From the NCBI GenBank assembly GCA_949825065.1, contig OX463846.1, positions 5,041,366 through 5,105,365 of the forward strand: DNA of 64,000 bases, in the 5' to 3' direction. Below, in pieces: positions 21,364-31,640 of the stretch (positions within the stretch are counted from its first letter, which is position 1; every line of letters starts with the position of its first letter). A model generated the notes under the pieces. The model saw only the letters and a program-made list of their open reading frames with translations, made no database searches and was not told the origin of the DNA. Both the position numbers and the translations under genes were made by a program. The stretch comes from Odontocerum albicorne. Lineage: Eukaryota; Arthropoda; Insecta; Trichoptera; Odontoceridae.

Positions 21364-22352
21364 CGGGGCCTTTATCACTAGCACTGGTATATACTCTAAT
21401 CCGCTAAAGGTATAAAGTCACAGACAACTCGATACTGCCCAGCGTTTTAACATTACCGATCCAGAGGAGCGGACGGGACACGACACGCCACCAGGACCGA
21501 TGGGCGGTACGCGGCTGAAGGAGAAAATTAAGAGGGGCGAACCAACGCCTTGGACTTCAAGTTACATTATACACACTACAACACTCACACTCCACTAACA
21601 AGCCGAATGTGTTAATATCGCATAACGGAAGAGCCCAGAGGTCCTCTGATGCTCGACTTCCCCCGGTGAGTTTTCTGCGGTTTTCTCACCGAATATGTCT
21701 TCAATACATATGCGAATGCGGGGAAGCTCCAATCACACAGGCCGCAGCCGATACCTTCCCATCCCCACACTCCACACATACACCTGATATAAATAAGTTT
21801 ATGTATATATTTCCCTGTTGATTGATTGTCGAAGGTCTATGCTATTGACGTCTACACTTTTCGGTCATCAACCTGCAGTCCCTCAGACGGTAGTGAAGTA
21901 CGGGATAGAGAGCAAAGAAAGCTCATAAAGCTCATGAAGCCTCGCCGCACGCTGCGTCTTTGCGCCTTCTTCGCGTTCTTCTCCAGCACCGTCACCTCAA
22001 CTCTACCGTCTTCACCATCGTCGCTTCACTGAGACCCCCGGGAGGGGCGGGAGGACGCCTAACCTGAACTGCGCCACCAGGGCCGCTTACATGAGCTGTC
22101 GTTTCCCTTTGAGTATAGTCACCATGCCCAACTATGGTTGATTCAATTCGAATCCTGAAGAAAGCGAGAGAAATCAAAGGCTCATCGAGCCTAAAAATGA
22201 AACAGAGATTATCACTCAAATACTTAATATAAGTATACACATATAAATAACACTGCACACACATATGACACAACAGTGGAAAAGGTATTCCCTCAAATCA
22301 CTGACAAAAGATAGACGACGCAGTAAAATGCGCACGTGTTAAAAAAAAAAAA
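21364..22352 (+). other. Jockey 3' region and poly(A)
   Basis: About 980 bp without a credible frame. 21600-21760 is similar to the dispersed module at 30125-30320 and 37070-37260. The A run at 22341-22352 is followed by AT-rich flank, the likely 3' terminus. The length is large for this family, so a second element may lie within it, but I see no ends. Confidence 0.6.
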
Positions 22353-22599
22353 TTTAATAAAAGAAAAAGAACTCGTTCATTCATTCATTCAAAAAATCAT
22401 TCTCAGTTCACTCTGTCTACTGTCTTTTACTTACGATCATCTACTGCCTGCTAAAGAGGAATCTCTTCAGCCTGCTACTTTCACCGACCTTTTCACTGGA
22501 AAAGCATAAAGTGTGCCGACATCTCCGAACATATAGCAGCAGCCATCCACCTATTTCTACAGTCTTTGTACCGGTGCCGTACATTCGTTGTATGCAGTC

Positions 22600-22977
22600 G
22601 TCTTCATTGCTGGACCTCGTAGTCGAGAATCCCTTCACCATTTCAACGTCAATTCAATTGGAAAGCGATGCTGTCGAGTTTTGTGTAGGGTGAGCTTTCA
22701 TTTCTTTCTTCGTTTTTTTTTCTCTTCTTTAAGCGAGTGATCTGTTACACACTAGCAAACTCACCGGCCCCACCAGTATACTGGATCCAATGGCACACTT
22801 GAAGAAAACCAGCATGTTTTTTTTAAATATATATGATTGAATTCATAAATATCCTTATATCCCCGAATATTAGGCGAAAAAAATGTCTGCGTCATTTGAG
22901 TGGATTACCACAACGCGGGATTCGAACCGGCGACCTCCCGGATGGAAGTCCAGTGCGTTACCGCGCGGTCATGCGCC
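22600..22977 (-). repeat. tRNA-derived SINE family B, copy 2
   Basis: Head at 22977: minus strand CGCGCGGTAACGCACTGGA and B box CCGGTTCGAATCC. The body keeps ATGAATTCAATCATATATAT and GGATCCAGTATACTGGTG, and the distal part keeps TTGAATTGACGTTGAAATGG and GACTACGAGGTCCAGCAATG. It abuts the tail of a family A SINE on its right. Confidence 0.8.
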
Positions 22978-22980
22978 TCA

Positions 22981-23180
22981 ACCACCTTGTATACAATATA
23001 ACCTGGAGAGCTTATTGTTGTGTGGAAATATCTTCCAACCAACCCGAAAGAGGTTAAAGAGGCTTTAAGTGTAAACCAGTCTGGAATCCTTTTTTTAAAT
23101 CTAGGTTCCAATGAGAATCGAACCCATAACCTCCGGGTCGGGAGGCAAGCGTCTTATCAACTAAGCCACATAGGTCGTCA
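22981..23180 (-). repeat. SINE family A, minus-strand copy
   Basis: Head GACCTATGTGGCTTAGTTGA at 23177, B box GGGTTCGATTC, link CCAGACTGGTTTACACTTAA, tail GGTTGGTTGGAAGATATTTC. The tail hairpin has decayed. It directly follows SINE B, so one SINE inserted at the end of the other. Confidence 0.85.
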
Positions 23181-23340
23181 GAACAGTTATTGTATAAAAT
23201 ACATAATTATATCATGTAATTCAATAACATATTTTGACCATCACAAAATAAAACTGAAAACTTTAGAATTCCATTTGAAGTGGTCACGCCTTGTGTCGTT
23301 AATTGGTATATTATTGTAATTTGAAACTATTTTGTGAATG

Positions 23341-23480
23341 ATGACCTTCATGATTCAGTTAGTATAACGCATGACTTCCGATGCAGGGGCTACTGTTTTA
23401 ATTTCCGTTGGCACCTTTTTTCTTTAACATCTCTTTGGTTTGATGGAAGGGATTACCACATGGAAATACTCGTATATTGA
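23341..23480 (+). repeat. SINE family A, decayed + strand copy
   Basis: Recognisable pieces in order: GACCTTCATGATTCAGTTAG, TTTCCGTTGGCACCTTTTTT and TTTGATGGAAGGGATTACCA. The identity is low and the boundaries are approximate. Confidence 0.5.
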
Positions 23481-23569
23481 AAGTTTAATACTATACAATG
23501 TTTTTTTAATAAAATAAATTGGTTTGCAGTAGAAGTCATAAAAAGTGTATGAAATGATGTGCTGGTATA

Positions 23570-23660
23570 TTTTGGTAGAGGAGAGTCTGGTACTCTGTCT
23601 TCCCTACCGATCCCAACAGGAAAATAGCATAATTTTTTAATTTATTTATTTACACATGAT
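23570..23660 (+). repeat. SINE-like fragment, tRNA-like
   Basis: GAGTCTGGTACTCTGTCTTC and CCGATCCCAACAGG resemble a tRNA head, and a related layout occurs at 27585-27660 (GTCTGGCGCTCTAGCGTC, CTATTCCAACGAGG). It may belong to family C (9270, 30898, 41870). Confidence 0.3.
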
Positions 23661-24074
23661 AAGAAATATACATAATTTGCGAAAAAAACAACAGATAATT
23701 TAATTTGGACATACAATTTTAATGGGTCTGGGTTTGTTGTCTTTCATTGGTCGTTTCCCCAGTAAACTAGGCTTTAGCCTGTATTTCACTGAGGATATTT
23801 AGCATGAAAAAATAAATCGATACTTCTTTCCGATTTTCGATTATACAAAAACAAAACCCCGTTGCACATTCTCATCAACCTGATAAACAGTGACACTCAA
23901 TTACAACTGGAAACTCACGCGAAATCAAACTCCTCACACATAATCACTCCAGAAGGACCAAAAACGTTCATCCCACAATATACCGCACACAAACATAAAA
24001 ATAAAAACAAAAATATACAAAAATTCAAATATAAAACAACAAAATTCCACATGTTTTGAGTGAAAACAACAAAA

Positions 24075-24182
24075 ATCAACGTTCGACAATTTCTGCTGGT
24101 TTGCTCGCGCGTCATCGAGCTACGCATGGACACAAGCAAAGGTTCCTTTACCGCGATCATTACTGGCGATGAAAAATGGTTT
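24075..24182 (+). pseudogene. mariner transposase, central fragment
   Basis: The + strand frame from 24075 reads VRQFLLVCSRVIELRMDTSK and ends in IITGDEKWF, the motif around the first catalytic Asp of mariner transposases. The frame is open over the 36 codons. A neighbouring N-terminal fragment (24215-24481) lies on the opposite strand. Confidence 0.7.
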
Positions 24183-24214
24183 GAAAATGGTGATGAAAAA
24201 AAAATGGTGATAAA

Positions 24215-24481
24215 AAATGTTTGAAGGGGATCTTCATGAATAATATGGTTTAAGCGGCCCTCTCCGAAGTCCACTGGTCGTCCGGAACGCTCCATGTCTT
24301 TCAGGTCGAAATTACCGTCTTTGAAACGCAAAAACCATCGACGAGCTGTCCTTTAATTCATAGCATATTCATTGTACACTTCGCAAATATCGCGAGCAGC
24401 TTTGGCACCTTTATTCCCTCGATTGAACGCGAACAGAAGGAGGTGTCGAAAATGCTCACTTTAGTCTACTTGACATTCCAT
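24215..24481 (-). pseudogene. mariner transposase, N-terminal fragment with two stops
   Basis: From the ATG at 24481 the minus strand encodes the DNA-binding half: HFRHLLLFAFNRGNKGAKAA, RTARRWFLRFKDGNFDLKD and ERSGRPVDFGEGRLNHII. In-frame stops fall after codon 6 and after NEYAMN. The frame ends at EDPLQT. It fits the mariner family closely. With the opposite-strand central fragment next to it, either an internal inversion or two separate copies are needed. Confidence 0.85.
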
Positions 24482-24721
24482 TTTGAAGGCTTGTAATCAA
24501 ATAAAATAATATATGTATAACGTAAAAGCAAACACAATATCTTGTAGAGCAGAAGATTTTCTTTCGAATGACATATAACATTGACCATTTTGTGTTACTT
24601 TTGGTGCTCATTTTTAAATTTGGAAAAAAACAGACACAACTTATGTAAACACCTAATACTATACACATATACTCGTATAACCAAAGTATTAAGTTATATG
24701 AATGATGTCAGATTTTTTTTA

Positions 24722-25190
24722 AATAGGCAATTCACTCAAACGATGATTTGTGCTACCAAATTAAATAGGCAATCAACTCAAACGATGATTTGTGCTACCA
24801 AATTAAATAGGAAATCCACTCAAACGATGATTTGTGCTACCCAATTTAATAGGCAATCCACTGAAGCGATGATTTGTGCTACCAAATTAAATAGGCAATC
24901 CAGTCAAACGATGATTTGTGCTACCAAATTTAATAGGCACTCCACTCAAACGATGATTTGTGCTACCAAATTAAATAGGCAATCCACTCAAACGATAATT
25001 TGTGCTACCAAATTAAATAGGCAATCCACTCAAACGATGATTTGTGCTACCAAATTAAATAGGCAATCTACTCAAACGATGATTTGTCACCACCAAATTA
25101 AATAGGCAATCTACTCAAACGATGATTTGTCACCACCAAATTAAATAGGCAATCTACTCAAACGATGATTTGTCACCACCAAATTAAATA
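24722..25190 (+). repeat. 42/43-bp tandem array, 11 units, open frame across 8-9 units
   Basis: Unit: AATAGGCAATCCACTCAAAC, then GATGATTTGTGCTACCAAATTA. The first eight units are 42 bp, a multiple of three, so one frame stays open and gives a 14-residue repeat (NRQSTQTMICATKL). The last three units are 43 bp (TGTCACCACC for TGTGCTACC) and break the frame. No promoter, start context or relative supports a real protein, so I list it as a satellite. Confidence 0.9.
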
Positions 25191-25245
25191 CATTATGAAA
25201 ATGTATGAGTCAATATAATAAAACCCATTTTACAAAATGACAATT

Positions 25246-25488
25246 CTAGATAATTAAAAGTTTCAACTGATTAAGCTTCAAAAATATAACAATCGATCTA
25301 TAAGTGGAAAAGTTCCTCGAAGAAAGAAGAAACGTAACATTCATTGGATAAGGTAAATATATGGATTTTAGTAAATCAAATATGTCTCGCAAACGACAAC
25401 CGAAAAATACATGGCTTATAGTTTCACCCTCCAGACCACACTCGCAGCCGGGATTCACCGCAATATCCATTCTGTGACTAGCCACCAC
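25246..25488 (-). pseudogene. LINE C-terminal fragment with Cys/His motif
   Basis: The minus strand reads SHRMDIAVNPGCECGLEGET, then ISHVFFGCRLRDIF. The C-x-C..E..SH....C pattern is the Cys/His motif at the C-terminus of RNase H-bearing LINEs (I-like and relatives). It ends in FSTYRSIVIFLKLNQLK; the same end recurs reversed at 32600-32740. 5'-truncated. Clade by motif only. Confidence 0.65.
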
Positions 25489-25499
25489 TCAGTGACTCG

Positions 25500-26990
25500 T
25501 TTGCTAACGACAAATGACAGACACTTCCAGCTGATTCATTCTTATAATATTAAACTGTTTGATTGTTAGATTGAATTATTTATTAAAATATTTATCAAAA
25601 TTAGAATTTTTGAAATGTATGATAACTATAGTAGAAATTTCAAAAACCTATAAATAAGGCAAATATTTGACATCTGCAACTAGAATAATGCAACTCTTGC
25701 TTTTAGATGGATTAAGCATTTATCGCAATATTTCAACACTTTCTACAATTTCTAATTTGTTTGTGGTCATACGGTTTCTCTAAATATAAAAATGCACCAA
25801 ATACCTTTTTTTCTTTTTCCTAACATTTTTTTCTTTTACCTAACATTTTGTTTCACAAAAATCTTGTGCGTACAATATCTACTACAAAAGTACCTTGTAC
25901 ATCCTTTACTTTTGATTAAATTATTTTCATCACTTTGTTTATCAAAATTAATGAATAGTTTTCCTACCACACTTCATAAACTGATGATTCTACAATTACT
26001 GCACTCTATTCTAGAGTACATGTCCTTATACAATGGTATAAAGGTAACCTTGCTCCAGTTACAAGACTGCATCCAGAGTTACAACATTTGATTAAAAAAA
26101 CATGCATTCATTCAATCATTCATCCCCTCCATATGCAACATAATCAGATACTATATTATGATACCTTACAGCCTTCCCTTTTCATGTCATTTCTGTAAGA
26201 CAATTTCACAGATATCAATCATCGCAACATTCCGGAAAGAATTTTTAAACATTTAAAAAAAATAAGGTTTTAAATCAAACACATTTTATTCGTAAAAAAT
26301 CTGATTTGAAAAATGGATAACAATTATCGATATTTATATCAAATTTGAGTTCATCTGATCAGTTTTTTTTCCATAAAATAAAGATGGTATATAAAAAGCA
26401 AAGAAACAAAAAACGAAGGAAATATAATTTTTTTAAATTCTCTCAAGATCGAATAACGAGAGGTGCAAAGTGAAAAATATTTTAACAACATCCGTTATCA
26501 AGGATTAATTATCAGGGTAATCGAAATCGTATTTTAATCGAAGAATTTATTTCACAGGTAGCCTTGAGTAAATCGTTTTCAGTAACAAGATGGAGAAACG
26601 AATCTCATTTCCAGAATAAAGATTAATCAATCTGCTGTTGATGGCATTTATCTAAAAAGTAATAAATACGAAATATATTAAGAAGAATAGGAAGAGAAAG
26701 TGAGATTCTTTGACTTGAAAAGACAATGTGATGAAAAAGTGTCAGTCAAAATTTTATATCTTTATCCTTTCAAAATTTAAGCATCCTGTTAAAATCTTCA
26801 ATTTATTAAGAACATAAAAACACAAGACTTTTTTTAATTACTTTTCATCACGTTGAAATACAATCCGATAAGATTCATGTTATTTTTATAAACTCCTGCA
26901 ATTCGCTTGGTTCAGGTTTCAATGGGAATATTAAGAAGGCTTTAGTTTTTTATTAGTTTATACCTCGATGTATAGAAATGTATTGTGAAC
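25500..26990. other. AT-rich stretch without a gene
   Basis: Both strands hold only chance frames. Long AT runs. No repeat relation to other places was recognised. Confidence 0.5.
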
Positions 26991-26999
26991 TTTGCAGGA

Positions 27000-27425
27000 A
27001 AGGATAAAAGTAAGATTAATGCTATGGAGATGCGAGTAATAAGAAAAAAAAGGTGTGTCAAAGTTTGAAAGAAGGCGAAATTAGATATCAAAATAAATGC
27101 ACGCATAAAATGGATGTTTAAAGTAAGCTGAAAAAGAGAGTTTTAAGGTGGTTTGGATATATGGAGAGAATAAATGATAAAATAATAACTAAGCCATTAT
27201 ATAAGTCAGAAGTGTAAGGTGGGCGTGGGAGAGGTAGACCGAAGAAAATGTTTCTGGACCAAATGAATCAGATTTTGAAAGAAGGTCAAGTAAGAATTAT
27301 GAGTAATATATGATTGTGCATGACGAGATCAATGAATGTTAAGGAAGCGTAATATGTGTGCTCGAATAAAAAAGTTTGGAGATCGACTCGGCAAGGGGCA
27401 CGGCTTGATGATATGTATGTATGTA
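27000..27425 (+). pseudogene. LINE family D 3' end, sense copy
   Basis: The + strand shows GCTATGGAGATGCGAGTAAT, GGTGGTTTGGATATATGGAG, GGCGTGGGAGAGGTAGACCG and CTGGACCAAATGAATCAG (protein order: MEMR, WFGYMER, GRGRPKK, LDQMNQILKE), with many stops. It ends with CGGCTTGATGATATGTATGT, the 3' terminus of the family. This copy defines the sense direction of the antisense copies elsewhere. Confidence 0.75.
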
Positions 27426-28374
27426 TATTACCACTAAGAAACAAAGCGAGGAAAGTCAGGGTAATTTTTCTAAAATTTATTTAACATTTAGGGGATGGTA
27501 ATTTTCGGTATTTTTCAAGTTCACGTAACACATGTTGAAAGAAGGAAATGTAAAATGTCAGAAAAATGTGAAGGAGACAAAGGCTGCGTGTTGATATAGA
27601 AAAGTCTGGCGCTCTAGCGTCTCCGCCTATTCCAACGAGGATATGGTTTTATGATAGGAATATTTGAAAAGAAAAAAATGTTAAGTTTAATGTAAAAGTA
27701 CTCGTATATTAATAAATAAATAAAAATATATATAAAAGTATTACACTTTATTTGAAAGTTATCGAGCGTCAAATTATACTCCTATGTTCTGTAACAGTGA
27801 GGTTTGAAATTCAAATAAAAATCAGAAAAGCTTTAATACCCAATATGTACTCGTAAAAGTTCCTCTATCAACTAGAGAATTAGCACCACTAAATCTGCCT
27901 CTGATATTTGGACAGATATCTTTATTGTTTAAGCCTTGAAAAACACGACGATAAGTCGTATAGGAATCTCTTTTATCGGACAGAACCTTACCTTCGATTA
28001 GGGAATAAAAACTAGACTCCATCTGATGCGTTACATTTCTAAAATAATAATATTTTGAATTACGAGAAATCTCAAAAGTATTTATATAAATATATTGTAA
28101 GTTTTTCTAAAGAGTTTGTGGTTGATTCTGAAACTTAAAAAGCTATTTAAAGTGAAAAAAGGAGCTTTTCCGGAGAAAACTGCGATAGGCAGCTAATATT
28201 CATCAAAATAAATGTTTTGGTGAGAGAAAATGATTTCTTTAAAAACTTTTCACCTTTGGTGCTTATATTTGGATTGACTTTTGAAAATTACTAAAGAAAA
28301 ATGTTTTCGTTTTGGATTTTTGGCGTTTCGTAAGAATATAATGATTCTATTTAAGTTGAAAATGTAAGTGCGAA

Positions 28375-28520
28375 TCCATAGCCTAGTAATAAAACGCCGA
28401 TCTTTCGACCCTGGGACTGCAGACTCAATTCTCGTTGATGCCCTTTATTTTCCAAAAAAGATCGCAGGCTGGTTTTTTCTTAACGCCTCTTGAATATCTT
28501 TCAGATTGTATTTGATTAAC
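28375..28520 (+). repeat. SINE family A, diverged + strand copy
   Basis: Head ATAGCCTAGTAATAAAACGC, B-box-like CTCAATTCTCGTTG, then AAGATCGCAGGCTGGTTTTT and AACGCCTCTTGAATATCTTT. It ends where a Penelope-like end begins. Confidence 0.5.
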
Positions 28521-28524
28521 CAAA

Positions 28525-28720
28525 ACACTAAAGATAATGGTATGACTTTACCGGTTTCAAGGTTTTCCCTTCATCATCAGGGAAGCGCACACACCCAACT
28601 AAATTACACCCGAGCATATATTACCCTTGTTGGTGCTCCTCTGATGATAAAATAAAAATCTTAGAACTAGAAGTGTCATACAATAAATAATTATAGATTT
28701 ATTGACAGCAACATAATATG
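28525..28720. mobile_element. Penelope-like element end, inverted pair
   Basis: The left half (28525-28590) holds ACCGGTTTCAAGGTTTTCCC and TCATCATCAGGGAAGC. The right half (28640-28700) repeats it in reverse, decayed (CTCCTCTGATGATAAAATAA, GAACTAGAAGTGTC). The structure matches the inverted ends at 38868-39105 and the end of the GIY-YIG-bearing element at 42895. Confidence 0.65.
28535..28585 (-). ncRNA. Hammerhead ribozyme-like motif
   Basis: On the minus strand: CTGATGA (28580-28574), a 4-bp stem II AAGG/CCTT with a GAAAA loop, GAAAC, then CGGTAAA and GTC ending at 28544. This is the hammerhead core (CUGAUGA, stem II, GAAA, GUC), with a two-pair stem III (AC/GU) as described for hammerheads of Penelope-like elements. 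Stem I pairing was not convincing by eye, so activity is uncertain. Confidence 0.45.
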
Positions 28721-28939
28721 TAATATACATACTCGTATATAAATCCATTCCGAAATCGCACGTATATCTCAAGATAAATATCAGAGAACATTAAAAAGAT
28801 AAGCTATCAAAAGGTTTGGGTTAATCTCATAACATCCCTCCGGTTGAGTTACACACCACCAATACAGAGCGAGCCCGGTCGCGAGGACATAAGATGTTTT
28901 TCAGTTCACACCCTATCTTAAGTGGGGAATTTTTATCTT

Positions 28940-29030
28940 AAGTGGGGATGGCAGTGTTTTAGGAAACAAATTACAATTTATTTAAGCATCCACAGTATTA
29001 ACGTCTTAACTATAAATATATATCATTGAC
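28940..29030 (+). repeat. Penelope-like distal tail
   Basis: CAAATTACAATTTATTTAAG, CATCCACAGTATTAACG and TCTTAACTATAAA match the sequence that follows the inverted ends at 39050-39105 and 43465-43515. Confidence 0.5.
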
Positions 29031-29304
29031 GTGTATTCTTTTTTACAACGTTTTGTTTGAAAAATTTAACAACGTTTTGTTTAAAAATAATAAAGGATTA
29101 ATTATTTATTTAATTTCTACTTATTTATTTAATATAAACTCAACTTTGAAAGAATATTAAAAGAAAAAAATGTTTAATTCTTCAAATTAGTTGCCAGTTC
29201 AAACTTTTTTTTGCATTTTCAAGCAATCATATTTTATTTAAAATCGATAAAATTGTCAGGATTCCAAACTTTTTCAAGCATTTTACAGCGAACTTGACAA
29301 CTAT

Positions 29305-29350
29305 CAAGCCCTGAAGATGAAAACTGCAACGTTTTCGAAACGTCGACATC
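29305..29350 (+). ncRNA. Second type of hammerhead-like motif
   Basis: CTGAAGA at 29311 is followed by TG, a perfect 6-bp stem (GAAAAC...GTTTTC, 6-nt loop), GAAAC and GTC (29342-29344). One base differs from the CUGAUGA consensus (A for U). No element around it is recognised. Candidate only. Confidence 0.35.
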
Positions 29351-29399
29351 ATCAGCTCAACCGCGCGGTTCAATATTCCAAAATACCTTATACAACCGA

Positions 29400-30120
29400 A
29401 GATGAAAAGGGTATCGCAGTAAAAATCTGTTGAGAACCACCGTTAGCTTAGTATGAAGACTTCGGCGGTTTGAATTTATTTTCCCTAAACTTATTCCCTA
29501 TTGAAATTCTTTGTATTTCTTTATACTTGTTTATAATTTTTATATTTCTTGATTGAAACATTTTTGTTAGGTTGCAATGTATGGCTTCTATTATTATTGT
29601 ATTATATTTTCAGTGTATATATTGTATGATTATTTCCTTTGATTTTATTCCATATATATCTGCGCCATAAATGTAAAGTTAGTTGTATATTCCGTTCTTA
29701 GGTATTATTATTGAATATTTTCTGCTGATGTATTGAAATTTACATAAATCACGTCATATAACGCCAAATAACTGCTTATGTTACATCAGATGGTTACAAA
29801 ACTCATATAGAATTTTAACATCTCCATGTCGATTGATCACTCGCTGTTCTTCGCCATTAATTCGCTCTTTTACACCACTCCCAGGCTCCTAAGATGTTAT
29901 TATACGAGTTATAAGACTCTGCCTGGGTCTGCCAAGTGGTCCTTTTCTGTGTTGTTGAACAATAATAATAAAAATACAATTTAAATAGCGCCGTTTAGAG
30001 ACGCGTAATAATACCGTACGCGAAGAAGAATCAATACTCATATTCATAGACGTGTATACTAGAATACGCATCATCATTATTATCATAAACTTTATTAGAC
30101 TGGGATATTTTTTAAAAAAA
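29400..30120. other. AT-rich stretch without a gene
   Basis: Nothing recognised on either strand except short chance frames. Confidence 0.45.
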
Positions 30121-30124
30121 AATT

Positions 30125-30320
30125 CCGGTACACCTAAAGCCAAATGTGTTACTATTACATGTTGGAACATCTTCAAAGTTTTCTTTATATAATAGTTCGT
30201 CTTCCATTGGTCAATTTTCTACGGTTTCCTTTTTATGTTTTTCTAAACATATACAGAAAGGATAAAGTACGCAATGTAATGGCTGTAATCACCGGCTTCC
30301 TATCCTTACACTCAACTTGC
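30125..30320 (+). repeat. Dispersed module shared with the Jockey 3' region
   Basis: CACCTAAAGCCAAATGTGTT, TTCGTCTTCCATTGGTCAAT, TTTTCTACGGTTTCCTTTTT, ATACAGAAAGG, GTAATGGCTGTAATCACC and CCTTACACTCAACTTG appear in the same order as at 37070-37260. Confidence 0.6.
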
Positions 30321-30433
30321 ACTATTTTCAATCTATTAATAATGGGTTTTTAGCGTATGTCCTAGTAGGCCGTGCTGATGATGATGTTGTTGACATCGCT
30401 GTATTCTCTTTAGTCGAATTCTGTGTTCCTTTT

Positions 30434-30895
30434 CGTTCGGGGTCACCAATTTAGCGGAATGCTCTACTGATACGTCGTGATGATTTTGATTTGTTTTGTA
30501 TTTAAAATAAAATACGTCGATTCAGGAATGCGAAAAAGTGAGAGTGAATAATCGATAAATAGTAAACAGCGATGAATGGTCAAGTGAATAATAATAAGTG
30601 CTCTTTATTTGTCGATAAGTAGGTATATATACAATTTCAGAACGGGGCGCGTGAATGCGTCCGCAGTATATCTTGATCTCACTCCTGTGCGTGCCGAGGT
30701 GGTCGCAGACGTTGCCAATGATATAGTGGGTAGAATATTTATTGCCGAAACGGTGAGACAACGCGATGCGTTCTCTTTCTACCGTGGAATGCGACGTAAA
30801 TATTATTTGCGTGTAAACAATATTGACGTTCTGGTATGTGATCTTTGTACATATTCAAAGGTTGATTCATCGGTCGTTGACCGTGCATGTTGACA
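30434..30895 (-). mobile_element. LTR plus primer-binding site of an LTR retrotransposon
   Basis: On the minus strand an LTR-like segment starts TGTCAACATGCACGG at 30895. It contains a TATA-like GTATATATACC (about 30642-30632) and AAATAAAGAGC (about 30605-30595). It runs to CATTCCGCTAA and is followed at 30448-30434 by TGGTGACCCCGAACG, which has the form of a tRNA-complementary primer-binding site (starts TGG). Such a GGTGACCCCGA phrase is common in Ty3/gypsy-like elements. No gag or pol follows, and a second LTR was not found. Confidence 0.55.
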
Positions 30896-30897
30896 AT

Positions 30898-30990
30898 ATT
30901 TAGGGATGTCGGTATTCCCTACAGGTTCAAATCCCGATAGACCCCTTTAAGGAGAGTCTGTTCTCTAAACTGTGTTATATAAATTGATCT
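30898..30990 (+). repeat. Short SINE-like repeat, family C
   Basis: GATGTCGGTATTCCCTACAG, GGTTCAAATCCCGATAG (B-box-like), GGAGAGTCTGTTCTCTAAAC and GTGTTATATAAATTG. It sits directly against the LTR start. Confidence 0.45.
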
Positions 30991-30999
30991 TTATTATCA

Positions 31000-31375
31000 T
31001 TGCCAATTAATTCACGGAGGAGGCATGCAACTTATTTAAGAATTTACAACAAAAAAGCTTAACTTTCATTTCTGTTTTCACAATAATTTTAACATAGATA
31101 TTATTCAATGTATTGAATGAAACAATTTTAATTGTTTTATCTTTTAAAATGTGCCTCGATTATTACTTTAACATTCTAAAATATATCTATTTAATTGAAG
31201 GCATATTTATTTTATTTAACGTTTGCCTACTTATATTCTGAATTATAACAGTTAATAATTATAATTGACATATCATTTTCTGACAGCTAAACAAATATTT
31301 TCACAAATATATTGGAAAAATATTTGAGTAAATAGCTTAAATAAATACAGCATTAATCCAATGTCCTCAAAAAGT
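31000..31375. other. AT-rich stretch without a gene
   Basis: No frame or repeat assigned. Confidence 0.4.
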
Positions 31376-31379
31376 TGGC

Positions 31380-31640
31380 TATGAAGTTATTAACCACTTA
31401 TCTCTTACCTGTCTACCAAAAAGGAGGGGGAAATATATTTAATGAAAGTTTCCTACTATCAATGTTTTCTCTGTCGGAAGAGCGAGAGCGCAAAATTTTA
31501 TATCTTGACACATATATTTCCCCTCTTCTTCATTCATACATCTTCTTAAACAACTACTACGATTTCTCTTACTTTTTACATCCCTCTTTATATTTCTATT
31601 GTTGGTGCACTTCATCATCTTACTCAATTAGCCTTAATTT
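31380..31640 (-). pseudogene. LINE family D fragment, antisense
   Basis: The + strand shows ATCTTGACACATATATTTCC, CATTCATACATC, TCTCTTACTTTTTACATCCC and CATCTTACTCAATTAGCCTT, as in the antisense copies at 57185-57500 and 58100-58400. Its end runs into the 50-bp array. Confidence 0.55.

Larger units (their letters stand above)
17025..22352 (+). mobile_element. Jockey-type non-LTR retrotransposon, near full length
   Basis: The unit has an initiator-like 5' end, a 5' UTR, ORF1 (zinc knuckles), ORF2 (endonuclease plus reverse transcriptase), a long 3' region and a 12-base A run at 22341-22352. GC content jumps from AT-rich flanks to a balanced composition at both ends. Two ORFs, an APE-type endonuclease and no RNase H domain place it with Jockey-like elements. 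The exact 5' end is inferred from the initiator. A-rich sequence on both sides (AAAAGTAAAA before, AAAAGAAAAA after) could be the target duplication but is too simple to prove it. Confidence 0.88.

Noticed and set aside
24581..25105. Protein-coding gene with a 14-residue repeat
   Set aside because: The frame is explained by a 42-bp tandem array; the last units break it and the upstream part is AT-rich non-coding DNA.
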